A stretch of DNA of 64,000 nucleotides from assembly GCF_007992215.1 (NCBI RefSeq), contig NZ_BJZV01000004.1:186001-250000 (forward strand), in the 5' to 3' direction. Shown piece after piece: positions 27,036 through 37,467 of this stretch; position 1 is the first letter of the stretch, and every line of letters begins with the position of its first letter. Under the pieces are notes generated by a model. It ran no database searches. It saw only the letters and a list, made by a program, of their open reading frames with translations, and had not been told where the DNA came from. The stretch comes from Methylobacterium gnaphalii (GTDB lineage Bacteria > Pseudomonadota > Alphaproteobacteria > Rhizobiales > Beijerinckiaceae). Made by a program: the position numbers and the translations under genes.

Positions 27036-27494
27036 TCACATGCCGTGCCAGACTCGCTTGAACACGCCCTTCACGACGGATGATTGGCCGGCGCCCCGAT
27101 CGACAGTCATGGTCATCTGCAGTTCGTCGCGTTCCAGCCGGAAGCTGATTGCGAAGGGACGACCGCTGACCCAGGTACGTCCGACCTCCTGCCAGCGCCC
27201 GGCCCCGCTGAAGTTGGTGCCGCCTGCACCATCCAACGTTGCCTGCCACCCGTTATTGGCGATGACAGATAGGCGACCCGCCATGCGCACGAACGCGATG
27301 CTGCACGTCGGGCATGCGCCCGCATTGGACGCAACCTGCCCCCACTCGCCGAGAAGCACGTCTCCCTCCCCGGCCTGCGCTGGGCTGGCAGCGATTGCCA
27401 GAACTGAGAGCATCACTGCGATCGCTCCCGGCGCGGCCCACACCAAACGGGCGCCGATGCTCCGTGCCGGGTGGGCGTGCCTCGCAAGCGTCAT
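27036..27494 (-). CDS. small secreted hypothetical protein
   Basis: A 152-residue exported protein: an Arg-rich n-region, a hydrophobic core (APGAIAVMLSVLAIAASPAQA) and cleavage before GEGDVLLGEWGQ. The mature part has one CPTC motif near residue 58 and a beta-rich pattern (SGRPFAISFRLERDELQMTM, then DRGAGQSSVVKGVFKRVW), resembling small periplasmic beta-sandwich proteins of unknown function. The ATG at 27494 overlaps the stop of the tsaE-amgK gene (ATGA), which indicates translational coupling. Confidence 0.7.
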   Translation of the reverse strand: MTLARHAHPARSIGARLVWAAPGAIAVMLSVLAIAASPAQAGEGDVLLGEWGQVASNAGACPTCSIAFVRMAGRLSVIANNGWQATLDGAGGTNFSGAGRWQEVGRTWVSGRPFAISFRLERDELQMTMTVDRGAGQSSVVKGVFKRVWHGM

Positions 27495-29074
27495 TCGCCT
27501 GTGCCGACGAGGTCCGGCAGGTGCTCGGCGTGCCATGTGCGCAGATTCTCGAGCGACGGATGGGCGAGATTGCGGGCGAGGTAGCCCTCGATTCGCGGCA
27601 GGTGGGCGAGGTAGCCCGGCTTGCCGTCCCGCTTGTTCAGCCGGGCGAAGATGCCGAGGATCTTCGTCGCGCGCTGGGCGGCGAGCACGGCGTAGGCGCG
27701 GGCGAAGGCCTGCATGTCGAAGTTCTGGTCGCGGGCCCGGCGCTCGCGGATGTAGAGGCCGAGCAGCCGCAGCTCGAACTCCGCGCTCGCATCGACGCGG
27801 GCATCCTGCAGCAGCGAGGCGAGGTCGTAGGCCGGGTGGCCGAGCACCGCGTCCTGGAAATCGATCAGGCCGACCCGTTCCAGGCCGTCGCGGTCCGCGA
27901 GCCAGATCAGGTTCGGCGAGTGGTAGTCGCGCAGCGTCCAGGTCGTCGGCTCGGCGAGGAGATCCTTCAGAGCCTCCGTCCAGAGGGCGATGAAGTCGCT
28001 GCGGGCGGCTTCGTCAAGCGACGTCCCCTTATGAGCCGTGTACCATTCGGGCATCAGCTCGGCCTCGAACAGCAGCGCGTCGAGATCGTAGGGTGGCAGG
28101 TGGTGATCGACGCCGTCGGCCACCGGCAGCACAGGCGGCAGGTCGGTGGCGTGGAGCCGGGCGAGCAGGCGCACGGCCTCCGAGTAGCGCTCCGGACGCG
28201 GCGCGCCGTTCTCGACCACCGGCTCGCTGCCGAGATCCTCGATGATCAGCAAGCCATGCGCGCGATCCTCGGCATAGATCTTCGGCGCCGAGAAGCCGAG
28301 CGCCCTGAGACCGCGATCCATCGCGACGAAGGCGTCGACGTTCTCCGCGAGCTTGACGATGGCGCTGTAGGGCTTGCCGTCGCGCACGGGCGGGCCGTCG
28401 GGGCGGGCTGGTGCGATCATGAGCACGGCGCTGGTGCCGTCCGGCTTCACCAACCGCTCATAGGCGCGGGCCGAGGCATCGCCCTGCATGAAGCGGCGCT
28501 CGGCCTCGTCCCAGCCGCTGCGGCCGAGCAGGGTGCGGATGGCGCGGGCCCGATCGAGCCGGGCGCGCATGCCGTTCAAGCCGTCGATGCGCACGAAACG
28601 CGCGCCCTCGCCGAATTCCGGCCTGAGCGACAGCTCCACCGTGAGAATCGGCGTCGCGCGCGGCTCCATGCGCTCCGGCCACTCGACCAGCGTGATGGCC
28701 GTTTCGGTGATCTCGTCGAAGCCGAGTTCGATCAGTTCGTCCGGCCCGCGCAGGCGGTACAGATCCGCATGCACGATCGGCGTGCCGGGCTGGTCCCCGC
28801 GGGGTTTGGCCTCGTAAGGTTGGATCAGCGTGAAGGTCGGGCTCGGGACTTCGAGATCGTAATCGCGGGTGAGCTCGCGGATCATGGCGCGCGCGAGCAC
28901 AGTCTTGCCGCCACCGAGGCCGCCGGAAAGCGCCACGAGGTCGCCCGGCACGAGCATGCCGGCGAGGAAGGCGCCGAGATCCTCGGTGGCACCCTCCTCG
29001 GGCAGAACGATCTCCCAGGGCTTCTGCGCAGCAGCCGTATCTGCCTCGTGCCCGTCGTCCCGATCCTGGTTCAC
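27491..29074 (-). CDS. fused TsaE ATPase and AmgK-type sugar kinase
   Basis: A 527-residue fusion. The N-terminal third is TsaE, the ATPase needed for threonylcarbamoyl-adenosine in ANN-reading tRNAs: Walker A SGGLGGGKTVLARAM, VPSPTFTLIQPYE, and HADLYRL, then LVEWPER. From about residue 180 on is an aminoglycoside phosphotransferase-fold kinase: RFMQGDASARAYERL, LRDYHSPNLIWL (catalytic Asp) and VGLIDFQDAVLGHPAYDL. That kinase matches AmgK, which phosphorylates the anomeric carbon of MurNAc for cell-wall recycling, consistent with murU downstream. I chose the GTG at 29074 because GGAGGAG lies just upstream; a TTG at 29143 is a longer alternative. Confidence 0.9.
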   Translation of the reverse strand: MNQDRDDGHEADTAAAQKPWEIVLPEEGATEDLGAFLAGMLVPGDLVALSGGLGGGKTVLARAMIRELTRDYDLEVPSPTFTLIQPYEAKPRGDQPGTPIVHADLYRLRGPDELIELGFDEITETAITLVEWPERMEPRATPILTVELSLRPEFGEGARFVRIDGLNGMRARLDRARAIRTLLGRSGWDEAERRFMQGDASARAYERLVKPDGTSAVLMIAPARPDGPPVRDGKPYSAIVKLAENVDAFVAMDRGLRALGFSAPKIYAEDRAHGLLIIEDLGSEPVVENGAPRPERYSEAVRLLARLHATDLPPVLPVADGVDHHLPPYDLDALLFEAELMPEWYTAHKGTSLDEAARSDFIALWTEALKDLLAEPTTWTLRDYHSPNLIWLADRDGLERVGLIDFQDAVLGHPAYDLASLLQDARVDASAEFELRLLGLYIRERRARDQNFDMQAFARAYAVLAAQRATKILGIFARLNKRDGKPGYLAHLPRIEGYLARNLAHPSLENLRTWHAEHLPDLVGTGE

Positions 29075-29221
29075 CGCATTCTCCTCCGCCCCGGCCCCCG
29101 CGTGGATCGGCCATGCGCGAAGGTCAACGTGTCCCGGGTACAACCTTAGACCAAAACAGTCCTGTTCCGAGAGCCTTCGGGCAGCTTTGGACCCACGCGT
29201 CCCGCCCGGCCGCCGTCGAAA

Positions 29222-31735
29222 TCACTCCGCTGCGTTGCGATTTCCCTCCGGCATTTCCAGCGGGAAGACGCAGGTGACGCAGGTGCCGGCACCCAGCGTC
29301 GACTCGATGGAGACGCGGCCGCCATGCAGCTCGACGAAAGAGCGCACGATCGAGAGACCGAGACCGACGCCGCGATGCTTGGTGCCCAATGTGTGGCTCT
29401 CGAACCGGTCGAACACCCGCTCGATCACGTCCGGCGGTATCCCGCGGCCCTGGTCGAACACCTTGAGCACCAACTCGTCGGAGGTACGCCGCACCTCGAC
29501 CTTCACGCGCTGGCCGGCCCGCGAAAAACCCACTGCGTTGGACAGCAGGTTGAACAGGATCTGCCGCACGCGTTTCGCATCTGCCGGGAAGCTTCCGACG
29601 TTGCCCGGCACGTCGAGGTCGAGCGCGATGTTCGACTCCTTGAGCCGGTCCTCGACACCGCGCACCGCTGCCTCGATGGTCGAGCGCACGTCGACGGTCT
29701 CCCGCTGTAGCGCCAGGGAATGGGCGTCGATCGAAGCGAGGTCGAGGATGTCGTTGATGATCGCCAGCAGCGCCGAGGAGGAACCGCGGATGTGGTCGGC
29801 ATATTCGCGCTGGCGGGCATTCAGGGCGCCGACCGTCTCGTCGCCGAGCAATTCGGTGAAGCCGATGATATTCGTGAGCGGCGAGCGCAACTCGTAGGAG
29901 ACGTGGTGGACGAAGGTGTCACGCAATTGCGCTGCCCGCTCCAGGGCCTCGTTCTTCTCGGTCAGCGCGCGCTCAACGTTCACGCTGGCGGTGACGTCGA
30001 TGAAGGTCAGCAGCGTCGCGCCGGCGGGCAGGGGCTGGGCCGTACAGTCGAGCACCGAGCCGTCCAGGATTTCCAGACGGCAGGACAAACCGGAGCGGGT
30101 CTCGCTCAGGCCCGTGACGATGCCGCGGATGGCCATCCAAGGTTCGGGGTCGGGCGAGAGCGTGCGGCAGGCCGCGATCACCGCGTCGATGCGCGGATGC
30201 TCCTGCACGGACGACTCGTTGACTCGCCAAACCGCCCGGAAGGCCTGATTGGCGAGGCGCAAGCGGCCGTCGGCGCCGAACAGGGCCACGGGCTCCTTGA
30301 GGGTGTCGAGGGTCTCGCCCTGCTCCTTCATCGCCGCTGAGTAGCGGGATTCGAGCATCAGATTCTCTGAGACGTCCTGGAACAGGTAGGTCAGGCCGCC
30401 TTGCGGGTTCGGGTCGGCGATGACGTTCAGTGTGCGGCCGTCCGGCAGATACCAAGGTCCCTCTGTCGCCTCGACGGCGCGGTAGGCGCCGAGCACCTCG
30501 GCCTTCCAGCTTCGAAAATCAGCCTGCTCTGGCAACTTCCGCATCACGCGCAAGCGATCGAGGATCTCGCCGTCGAGCGGTCTCCCATCGAGGAACGCCG
30601 GCTCAAGGCCCCAGAGCTTTTGATAGGCGGTGTTGTGAAAGATCAGACGCTGGCCCTGGTCGAACATTGCCACCGCGGTTGGCAATCGGTCGAGGGTGCG
30701 GACATGCGCCGCCATCTGGCGCTGGTGATCGGCCTTCACGCTCTCGAGATCGGTCACGTCGACCGCGATGCCGACCCGGCCGCCCTCGGCCGTGCTCTCG
30801 CTGACGTCGAGGATGCGCCGTGCCCCTGCAACGACGGCCGAGAGACGTAGCGCCTGGGAGGCACCGCCGAGGCCGGTTTCCTCTCGGGCGACCCGCTCGC
30901 GCGCGCTACGGTCGAGGAGTTCGACACCGGCCCGGAGCACCGCCTCTCGGCTGCCGCCTTCGACCGCCGAGACGTAGGCTGTGTTCACGAAGGCGAGCGC
31001 CCCGGAATGGTCGCGGTGCCAGACCGGCTGTGGGATGGCGTCGAGGAGACCTTGCAGGGCAAGGATCTCGTCCGCGGCGGCATCGATGCTGGCCTTGGCC
31101 TCGATCAGGGCCCGGTGCTCGCCGGTGGTCTCACGCAGGCGCAGCAGCGCGCGGCCGCTCACCGCCTGACCGTGCGCCTCCACGTAGCGGCCCGACTGGG
31201 TCCGCAGGGTCCGGCGGAATCCGGTGCCGCGCCGGCACAGGGTCTCGATTTCGGCTTCGAGCACCGTCGCATCCGGCTGAAGGAGCCAGGTACTGAAAGC
31301 GAGGATGCGCCGGCTCGCAGAGTGGGCCTGCGCCACCGCACCGAGATGCGTTCCGTCCAGCGCGAAGCTGGGATCGCCCTCGATGGTCGGCTCGCCGCGT
31401 CCGGCCCAGGCGATGATGACCTGGCTGTCGGCGTTGAGCAGCAATTCGGCGCGGTCGTCGGCACCCTGCAGGGCAACGAGCGCACCCTGGAGCGCCAGTT
31501 CGCGGCGGTTCCAGCCGGAGCGCTCACGGAGGTAGAGCAGCGAGAGGATCGTCGCGAAAGCGGTGAGTCCTACGAGAACGGCGAGCACTGTGGCGCTGTG
31601 CGCTGGCATGGCGTGCATCAGCGGGCCCGACGCCATGACGGAATCCTGCGCGGCCGCCATGCAGGGCGTCCCGGCAAAGATCACGCACAGAGCGCCGGCG
31701 CGCGTCAGGCTGCGCGCCGCCCGTTCAAGCCCCAT
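29222..31735 (-). CDS. divL: DivL-like PAS histidine-kinase homologue with Tyr at the phospho-acceptor site
   Basis: An 837-residue membrane kinase homologue: an N-terminal hydrophobic segment, a second at about 50-70 (ATVLAVLVGLTAFATILSLL), several PAS domains, then a HisKA/ATPase core. The dimerisation helix reads DTFVHHVSYELRSPLTNIIG, where the residue normally His is Tyr (Tyr614, codon at 29896-29894). This Tyr is the hallmark of DivL, which controls CckA and thereby CtrA in the alphaproteobacterial cell cycle. The ATP lid (FDQGRGIPPDVIERVFDRF) and GVGLGLSIVRSFVELHGG are intact. The adjacent tsaE and the nearby ahcY match conserved alphaproteobacterial gene order. The start MGLERAARSL is one of three possible ATGs; others lie 23 and 27 codons upstream. 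Confidence 0.8.
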   Translation of the reverse strand: MGLERAARSLTRAGALCVIFAGTPCMAAAQDSVMASGPLMHAMPAHSATVLAVLVGLTAFATILSLLYLRERSGWNRRELALQGALVALQGADDRAELLLNADSQVIIAWAGRGEPTIEGDPSFALDGTHLGAVAQAHSASRRILAFSTWLLQPDATVLEAEIETLCRRGTGFRRTLRTQSGRYVEAHGQAVSGRALLRLRETTGEHRALIEAKASIDAAADEILALQGLLDAIPQPVWHRDHSGALAFVNTAYVSAVEGGSREAVLRAGVELLDRSARERVAREETGLGGASQALRLSAVVAGARRILDVSESTAEGGRVGIAVDVTDLESVKADHQRQMAAHVRTLDRLPTAVAMFDQGQRLIFHNTAYQKLWGLEPAFLDGRPLDGEILDRLRVMRKLPEQADFRSWKAEVLGAYRAVEATEGPWYLPDGRTLNVIADPNPQGGLTYLFQDVSENLMLESRYSAAMKEQGETLDTLKEPVALFGADGRLRLANQAFRAVWRVNESSVQEHPRIDAVIAACRTLSPDPEPWMAIRGIVTGLSETRSGLSCRLEILDGSVLDCTAQPLPAGATLLTFIDVTASVNVERALTEKNEALERAAQLRDTFVHHVSYELRSPLTNIIGFTELLGDETVGALNARQREYADHIRGSSSALLAIINDILDLASIDAHSLALQRETVDVRSTIEAAVRGVEDRLKESNIALDLDVPGNVGSFPADAKRVRQILFNLLSNAVGFSRAGQRVKVEVRRTSDELVLKVFDQGRGIPPDVIERVFDRFESHTLGTKHRGVGLGLSIVRSFVELHGGRVSIESTLGAGTCVTCVFPLEMPEGNRNAAE

Positions 31736-32031
31736 GGCCCCCACCGTCTCCAAAACCCACCGACGGACCGCCGACGGGGTGCCGCTGGGCGCTCGCACGA
31801 GCATCCCGGCTGGCAAACGCTGCCGTTTCCGCTCCCGGCAACGGCCGAACGCGAAGCACCCTCACCTGAGAATCGAGTCACCATATCTCGCCGCAGAATC
31901 GCGCCGGAAGGGGGAATTCGGCGTCGGGCTCACGCCGTCGGCTGCGGGCGCAGAAAAGCCACAGTCAGAAAAACCGGTCTTGACTTCGGCTGATGTTGGT
32001 GGATCGTTTTTGGACTGAGAACGAAACAGGA

Positions 32032-32056
32032 AAAGCCCGGCAAGAGGCCGGGCTTT
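32032..32056 (-). terminator. terminator downstream of ahcY
   Basis: Stem AAAGCCCGG / CCGGGCTTT around a short AAGAGG-type loop, read on the minus strand into a short T-run. It lies 46 bases past the ahcY stop. Confidence 0.8.
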
Positions 32057-32102
32057 CCAGTCGTCATCAAGTCTTCAGAAGTTTAGGGCCGAAGGCATAA
32101 GA

Positions 32103-33509
<1,407 letters not shown>

Positions 33510-33583
33510 ATGTCTCAATCCTCTTGCTGTGCCGGCGTTCGGCGCCGTCTCTAGCAGGCTGCCTCGTAGGAATCAATCAAGAC

Positions 33584-33599
33584 ATAAAGATGTCTTTAT
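33584..33599. promoter_or_regulatory. candidate SahR operator at ahcY
   Basis: The palindrome ATAAAGATGTCTTTAT lies about 75 bases upstream of ahcY. It differs by one central base from the palindrome at the sahR start (50826-50841). Both are preceded by GAC. SahR is an ArsR-type repressor of methionine-cycle genes in Proteobacteria. Confidence 0.75.
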
Positions 33600-33789
33600 A
33601 TAAGGTCGAGTCTGGCTGCGGCCTTTGAGAGTGGCGAAGGCGGCAAAGAGCAGGTCGAAGACATCCGGGAGCCGTTTCGATGATCGGCGGCGGATCGAAG
33701 TCATGCTTGATTGTTGAAAAGGCGCAGCACTCTTGCGGAGTTCTTGTAGCGGCCGCTATCACCGCACCGCCGAGTCTGACGAGGACTGC

Positions 33790-35511
33790 ATGCGCCTTCT
33801 CACAACCCTTGCGGTCTCGCTGGCGTGTCTCGCCGCGCTCGCCGTTTTCGGTCATTCGGCGCCCGTGGAGGCTGCTTCAAGCCGGGTCGCATTGCTCATC
33901 GCCAATGCAGACTATCCCGATAGCGACGCCGAACTGCCGACGCCGAAGAACGATGCGGCTGCCCTGGCAGAGGCGCTGACCCGCCGTGGCTTCGCGGTGG
34001 AGGTTGTCACGAACCTCACCAAGGACCGCTTCCAGAGCGCGATCGACGGCTTCATGCGACGGATCGAGCCGGGCTCCACGGCGCTGATCTTCTACAGCGG
34101 CTACGCGATCCAGGTCGCGCGCAAGAACTACCTGATCCCGATCGACGCGAAGATCTGGAGCGAGCCGAACGTCCTGCAGGAGTCCGTTGGCGTTGACACC
34201 CTGATGGCCGAGACCGCCAAGCGGGGCGCGAGCAACAGGTTGCTCGTGCTCGACGCCTCGCGCCGCAACCCGTTTGAGCGGCGCTATCGCAGTTTCTCGA
34301 CCGGACTCGCTCCGGCCGCGGCTCAGCCGGGCTCGCTGGTGCTGTACTCAGCCGCCGCCGGAAGTGTCGTCAATGAGACGAGTGCCGGCCGCAGCCTGTT
34401 CGCGACCGAACTCGTCAAGCAGATCGCCCTGCCGGGGATCAGTGCTGAGGAGGCGTTCGGCGCCACGCGCGATGCCTTGTCTAAGGCAAGCAAGGGCCAG
34501 CAGGTGCCGGCCCTGGTCTCCACTCTCGAAGATCCGTTCTCTTTCGATCAGAACTATGTGAAGCCGGCCGCTTTGAAGCAGCCGTCGGCTGCGGTCGAGC
34601 CCGAGGCGCCCCCACTCTCGACCAAGCCTGTAACCATTGAGTCCAAAGCCGAGCCCAAGAGCGCGGAGCCGGTGGCGAAGCTCGATCTCCCGCCGGACCC
34701 CGGCGATCCTCCATTGTCCCCGCTGGCGGCAGCCCCATCCGCAGCAGTCGAGCCAAAATCCAAGCCGCTGGCCGACGCCAACCCCACGCAGCCCGTCCAG
34801 ACGGCGGCCAAGGAGCCTGATGCTCCGCTCACGAGTGACGCGACAACCTTGCGCGAATTCGAGGATGCGAAGGCCATCGGCTCGCGAGAGGCATACCAGG
34901 ACTTCCTCAACCGGCATCCCGACGGATCCCTAGCCACGCAGGCGCGCGCCGAAATCGCGAAGCTCGACACGACCACCTCGCCGCAGTCAGCACAACCTCC
35001 GACCTACACGCCGGCCGAGAGCGCCCGGAAAGCCGCACTCGACGAGCGGATCAAGCAGAACCCACGCGACGAGCAGGCCTACTACGAGCGCGGACAATTC
35101 TACGCGCAGCGCGGCGAAACCATGCCGGCCATCGCCGATTTCGACCAGTCGATCCGGATGAACCCGCGCAATCCGGAGGCCTACAACAACCGCTGCTGGA
35201 TGCAGGCCGTCGCCGGGGCGCTCGACCGTGCGCGGGCCGATTGCGACCAGGCCCTGAAGCTTCGCCCGAACTACGTCGATGCCCTCGACAGCCGCGGCTT
35301 CGTAAACCTCAAGGCCAGTCGTTTCCGCGAGGCGGTCGCCGACTACGACGCGGCCCTGCGGCTCGATCCGGTGCACAGCTCCTCGCTCTACGGGCGGGGT
35401 ATCGCCAAGCGCCGGCTGGGTCTGACCGGGCCGGCCGAGAAAGATTTTGCGGGCGCTCTGCAACTCAATGCTGGCATTGGCGACGAATTCGCCGGCTACG
35501 GATTGCGCTGA
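33790..35511 (+). CDS. caspase-fold (C14) TPR protein lacking the catalytic dyad
   Basis: A 573-residue exported protein: signal peptide (LLTTLAVSLACLAALAVFGH), a caspase-like domain at about 30-260, a Pro/Ala-rich linker to about 400, and three TPR repeats (DEQAYYERGQFYAQRG, NPEAYNNRCWMQAV, YVDALDSRGFVNLKA). Catalytic members carry FYSGHG and LDACR; here the two sites read FYSGYAIQ (Tyr105) and LDASRRNPF (Ser157), so both the His and the Cys are replaced. That Tyr/Ser pair is the pattern described for non-proteolytic pseudo-orthocaspases. It is therefore likely a periplasmic scaffold or regulator rather than a protease. I chose the ATG at 33790 because it begins the signal peptide. Confidence 0.85.
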   Translation: MRLLTTLAVSLACLAALAVFGHSAPVEAASSRVALLIANADYPDSDAELPTPKNDAAALAEALTRRGFAVEVVTNLTKDRFQSAIDGFMRRIEPGSTALIFYSGYAIQVARKNYLIPIDAKIWSEPNVLQESVGVDTLMAETAKRGASNRLLVLDASRRNPFERRYRSFSTGLAPAAAQPGSLVLYSAAAGSVVNETSAGRSLFATELVKQIALPGISAEEAFGATRDALSKASKGQQVPALVSTLEDPFSFDQNYVKPAALKQPSAAVEPEAPPLSTKPVTIESKAEPKSAEPVAKLDLPPDPGDPPLSPLAAAPSAAVEPKSKPLADANPTQPVQTAAKEPDAPLTSDATTLREFEDAKAIGSREAYQDFLNRHPDGSLATQARAEIAKLDTTTSPQSAQPPTYTPAESARKAALDERIKQNPRDEQAYYERGQFYAQRGETMPAIADFDQSIRMNPRNPEAYNNRCWMQAVAGALDRARADCDQALKLRPNYVDALDSRGFVNLKASRFREAVADYDAALRLDPVHSSSLYGRGIAKRRLGLTGPAEKDFAGALQLNAGIGDEFAGYGLR

Positions 35512-35733
35512 GAGACGACGACACACGAGGCAATCGAGGGAGAACAGCAGACGCAAGGCCAGTGCCCCGTCCGAAGACTGACCTGATCTGTCGTTTTGTG
35601 TCGCGGCGCACGGCTGTTCTGTGGGTTGCCTGTCATCACGTCGTTGATCGGCGCGCCGCGCCATGTGAAGACAGCCGAGGTGCAGGATGTCGCAAGCATC
35701 GACCCCTTCGCCTTATCATCATGGGAGGCTCTG

Positions 35734-36372
35734 ATGGTGAGCTCAGCACGTACGGTCCGCTGGGTAATCGGGTCCGGTGCCCTGGCCCTTGTCGCCCTGT
35801 CCCAGGCGGCCGGCGCCCAGGAGGTGACGGAGCAGCAAATCGTGCGGGCATTGATGCCGCCACCGAAGACCCGCGGCCTTTCGCTCGGTGCGCCGACTCA
35901 GGCTGAGGTCGTCAACACGGACAAGGCCTTCGTCGATTCGCTGCGCGGACGGTCGACGCGCTCATTGAGCCTCGGCGATCGGGCGAAGCTCGACAGCGTT
36001 GCCGCCGACAAGCCGGCGATCGACCTCGTCATGGAGTTCGATTTCAACTCAGACGTCCTGCGCGGCGAAGCCCTGGCCACCGCCGACAAGCTCGGTCGGG
36101 CGCTCTCCAGCCGCGAACTGAAGGGTCAGACCTTCATGATCGCGGGCCATACCGACGCAAAGGGCGGCGAGGATCCGAACCAGAAGCTCTCCGAGCGCCG
36201 GGCGGACGCCGTGAAACGCTACTTGGTCCAGACCTACCGCATCCCAGCCGACACTCTGATCGGCGTCGGCTATGGCAAGTCGCATCTCAAGAACGCGGCT
36301 GATCCATTCGGGCGTGAAAACCGCCGCGTCCAGGCCGTCAACATGCTTCAGGTAAGGACAGCTGAGCGCTGA
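35734..36372 (+). CDS. OmpA-family peptidoglycan-binding protein
   Basis: A 212-residue exported protein with a signal peptide (IGSGALALVALSQAAGA) and a C-terminal OmpA-like domain from about residue 90: VMEFDFNSDVLRGEALATAD, then MIAGHTDAKGGEDPNQKLSE, RRADAVKRYL and GYGKSHLKN, with the expected Asp and Arg that hold diaminopimelate. There is no membrane barrel, so it is periplasmic. The ATG at 35734 is preceded by GGGAGG at 35722. It lies between the pseudo-caspase gene and the RND efflux genes. Confidence 0.9.
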   Translation: MVSSARTVRWVIGSGALALVALSQAAGAQEVTEQQIVRALMPPPKTRGLSLGAPTQAEVVNTDKAFVDSLRGRSTRSLSLGDRAKLDSVAADKPAIDLVMEFDFNSDVLRGEALATADKLGRALSSRELKGQTFMIAGHTDAKGGEDPNQKLSERRADAVKRYLVQTYRIPADTLIGVGYGKSHLKNAADPFGRENRRVQAVNMLQVRTAER

Positions 36373-36450
36373 TCCCTCGCAGCCGGCGCGCTCGGTCGCC
36401 ATCGAGACAATGGACGGCCCGGCAGTGGCCGAGAGGGAGAAGCGGGGGGC

Positions 36451-37407
36451 ATGCACGAGGGTTCGATCAGGCGCCGATCTTCTCATTTCTTAGGGGTTGC
36501 GTCGGTCCTCGCTTGCCTCGCCGTGCCAGCTGGCGCCGAGAGCACGCCCGAGGGCACGAGCGTTGTCGGCGTGCGTGCAGGCGCGGCCTGCCTGAAGGAG
36601 CAGGTCCGCATCAGCGGTTTTGCGCTGGCCCGCGAGGAAAGCGGCGCCAGCGTGCCGCTCGAAGGTTACCGCATCTCCGAAATTCTCGTCAGCGAGGGCG
36701 ACACGGTAACCGTTGGGCAGGAACTCGCACGCGCGACGCGGCTCGGCGGTGATACCGGACGGCCTGGGCTGGCTCAGGCCCTGCCGCCGACCTACAGCCT
36801 GCGTGCGCCGATCGCAGGTCGGATCACGAAACTCAACCTGCGCGTCGGCATGGTCACGAGTCTAGCCTCCGCGATCCCGTCCGCCTCGGGCCAGCCACCC
36901 GAGCCACAGGTGCGGATCATGGCCGATACGGGCATCGACCTTCTCGTCGATGTCCCGAGCCTGTTCATCACCAAGATCCGTACCGGTCTGACGGCACGCA
37001 TCCTGATAGAAGACGGCCGCGAGGCTGCCGGAACGGTCCGTGTCCCTGCGAGCGAGGTCGATCCCGCGACCCAGCTCGGCCGTGCCCGCCTCTCCGTAGA
37101 GCCGGCCGCCGCGCTGCGCCCCGGTCAGTTCGCGAGCGCGGTGCTCGACACGGCTCGCGATTGCGGCCTGTCGGTGCCGCGCACAGCAGTGAGCTATCGC
37201 AACGGCGAGGCCACGGTGCAGGTACTGAATGGGACGGCGGTGGAGACGCGGAGCGTGCGCACCGGGTTGTTTGATGAGAACGCCATCCGCATTAGCGACG
37301 GGCTTAGCGAGGGCGAGCCTATCGTCGCCAATTCCGGCAACGACCTTCGCCCCGGCGACAAGGTGCGCTCGGTCATCATCGACGGCGCCAGCGGAGCATC
37401 GCGATAG
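36451..37407 (+). CDS. RND efflux periplasmic adaptor (membrane fusion protein)
   Basis: A 318-residue adaptor with a signal peptide and the lipoyl/barrel-sandwich pattern: VPLEGYRISEILVSEGDTVTVG, YSLRAPIAGRITKLNLRVGM, and the beta-barrel region DPATQLGRARLSVEP. It would connect the RND pump encoded 60 bases downstream to an outer-membrane channel, which is not encoded here. It lacks a long helical hairpin, so it is a short-hairpin type. The protein at 42022-42954 is a paralogue with the same domain order. Confidence 0.9.
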   Translation: MHEGSIRRRSSHFLGVASVLACLAVPAGAESTPEGTSVVGVRAGAACLKEQVRISGFALAREESGASVPLEGYRISEILVSEGDTVTVGQELARATRLGGDTGRPGLAQALPPTYSLRAPIAGRITKLNLRVGMVTSLASAIPSASGQPPEPQVRIMADTGIDLLVDVPSLFITKIRTGLTARILIEDGREAAGTVRVPASEVDPATQLGRARLSVEPAAALRPGQFASAVLDTARDCGLSVPRTAVSYRNGEATVQVLNGTAVETRSVRTGLFDENAIRISDGLSEGEPIVANSGNDLRPGDKVRSVIIDGASGASR

Positions 37408-37467
37408 ACATGGGCCGGTGCATGACAGCGACCGCTCCCTTCCTTCGTTCGCGCGTGTCGTGATCTG

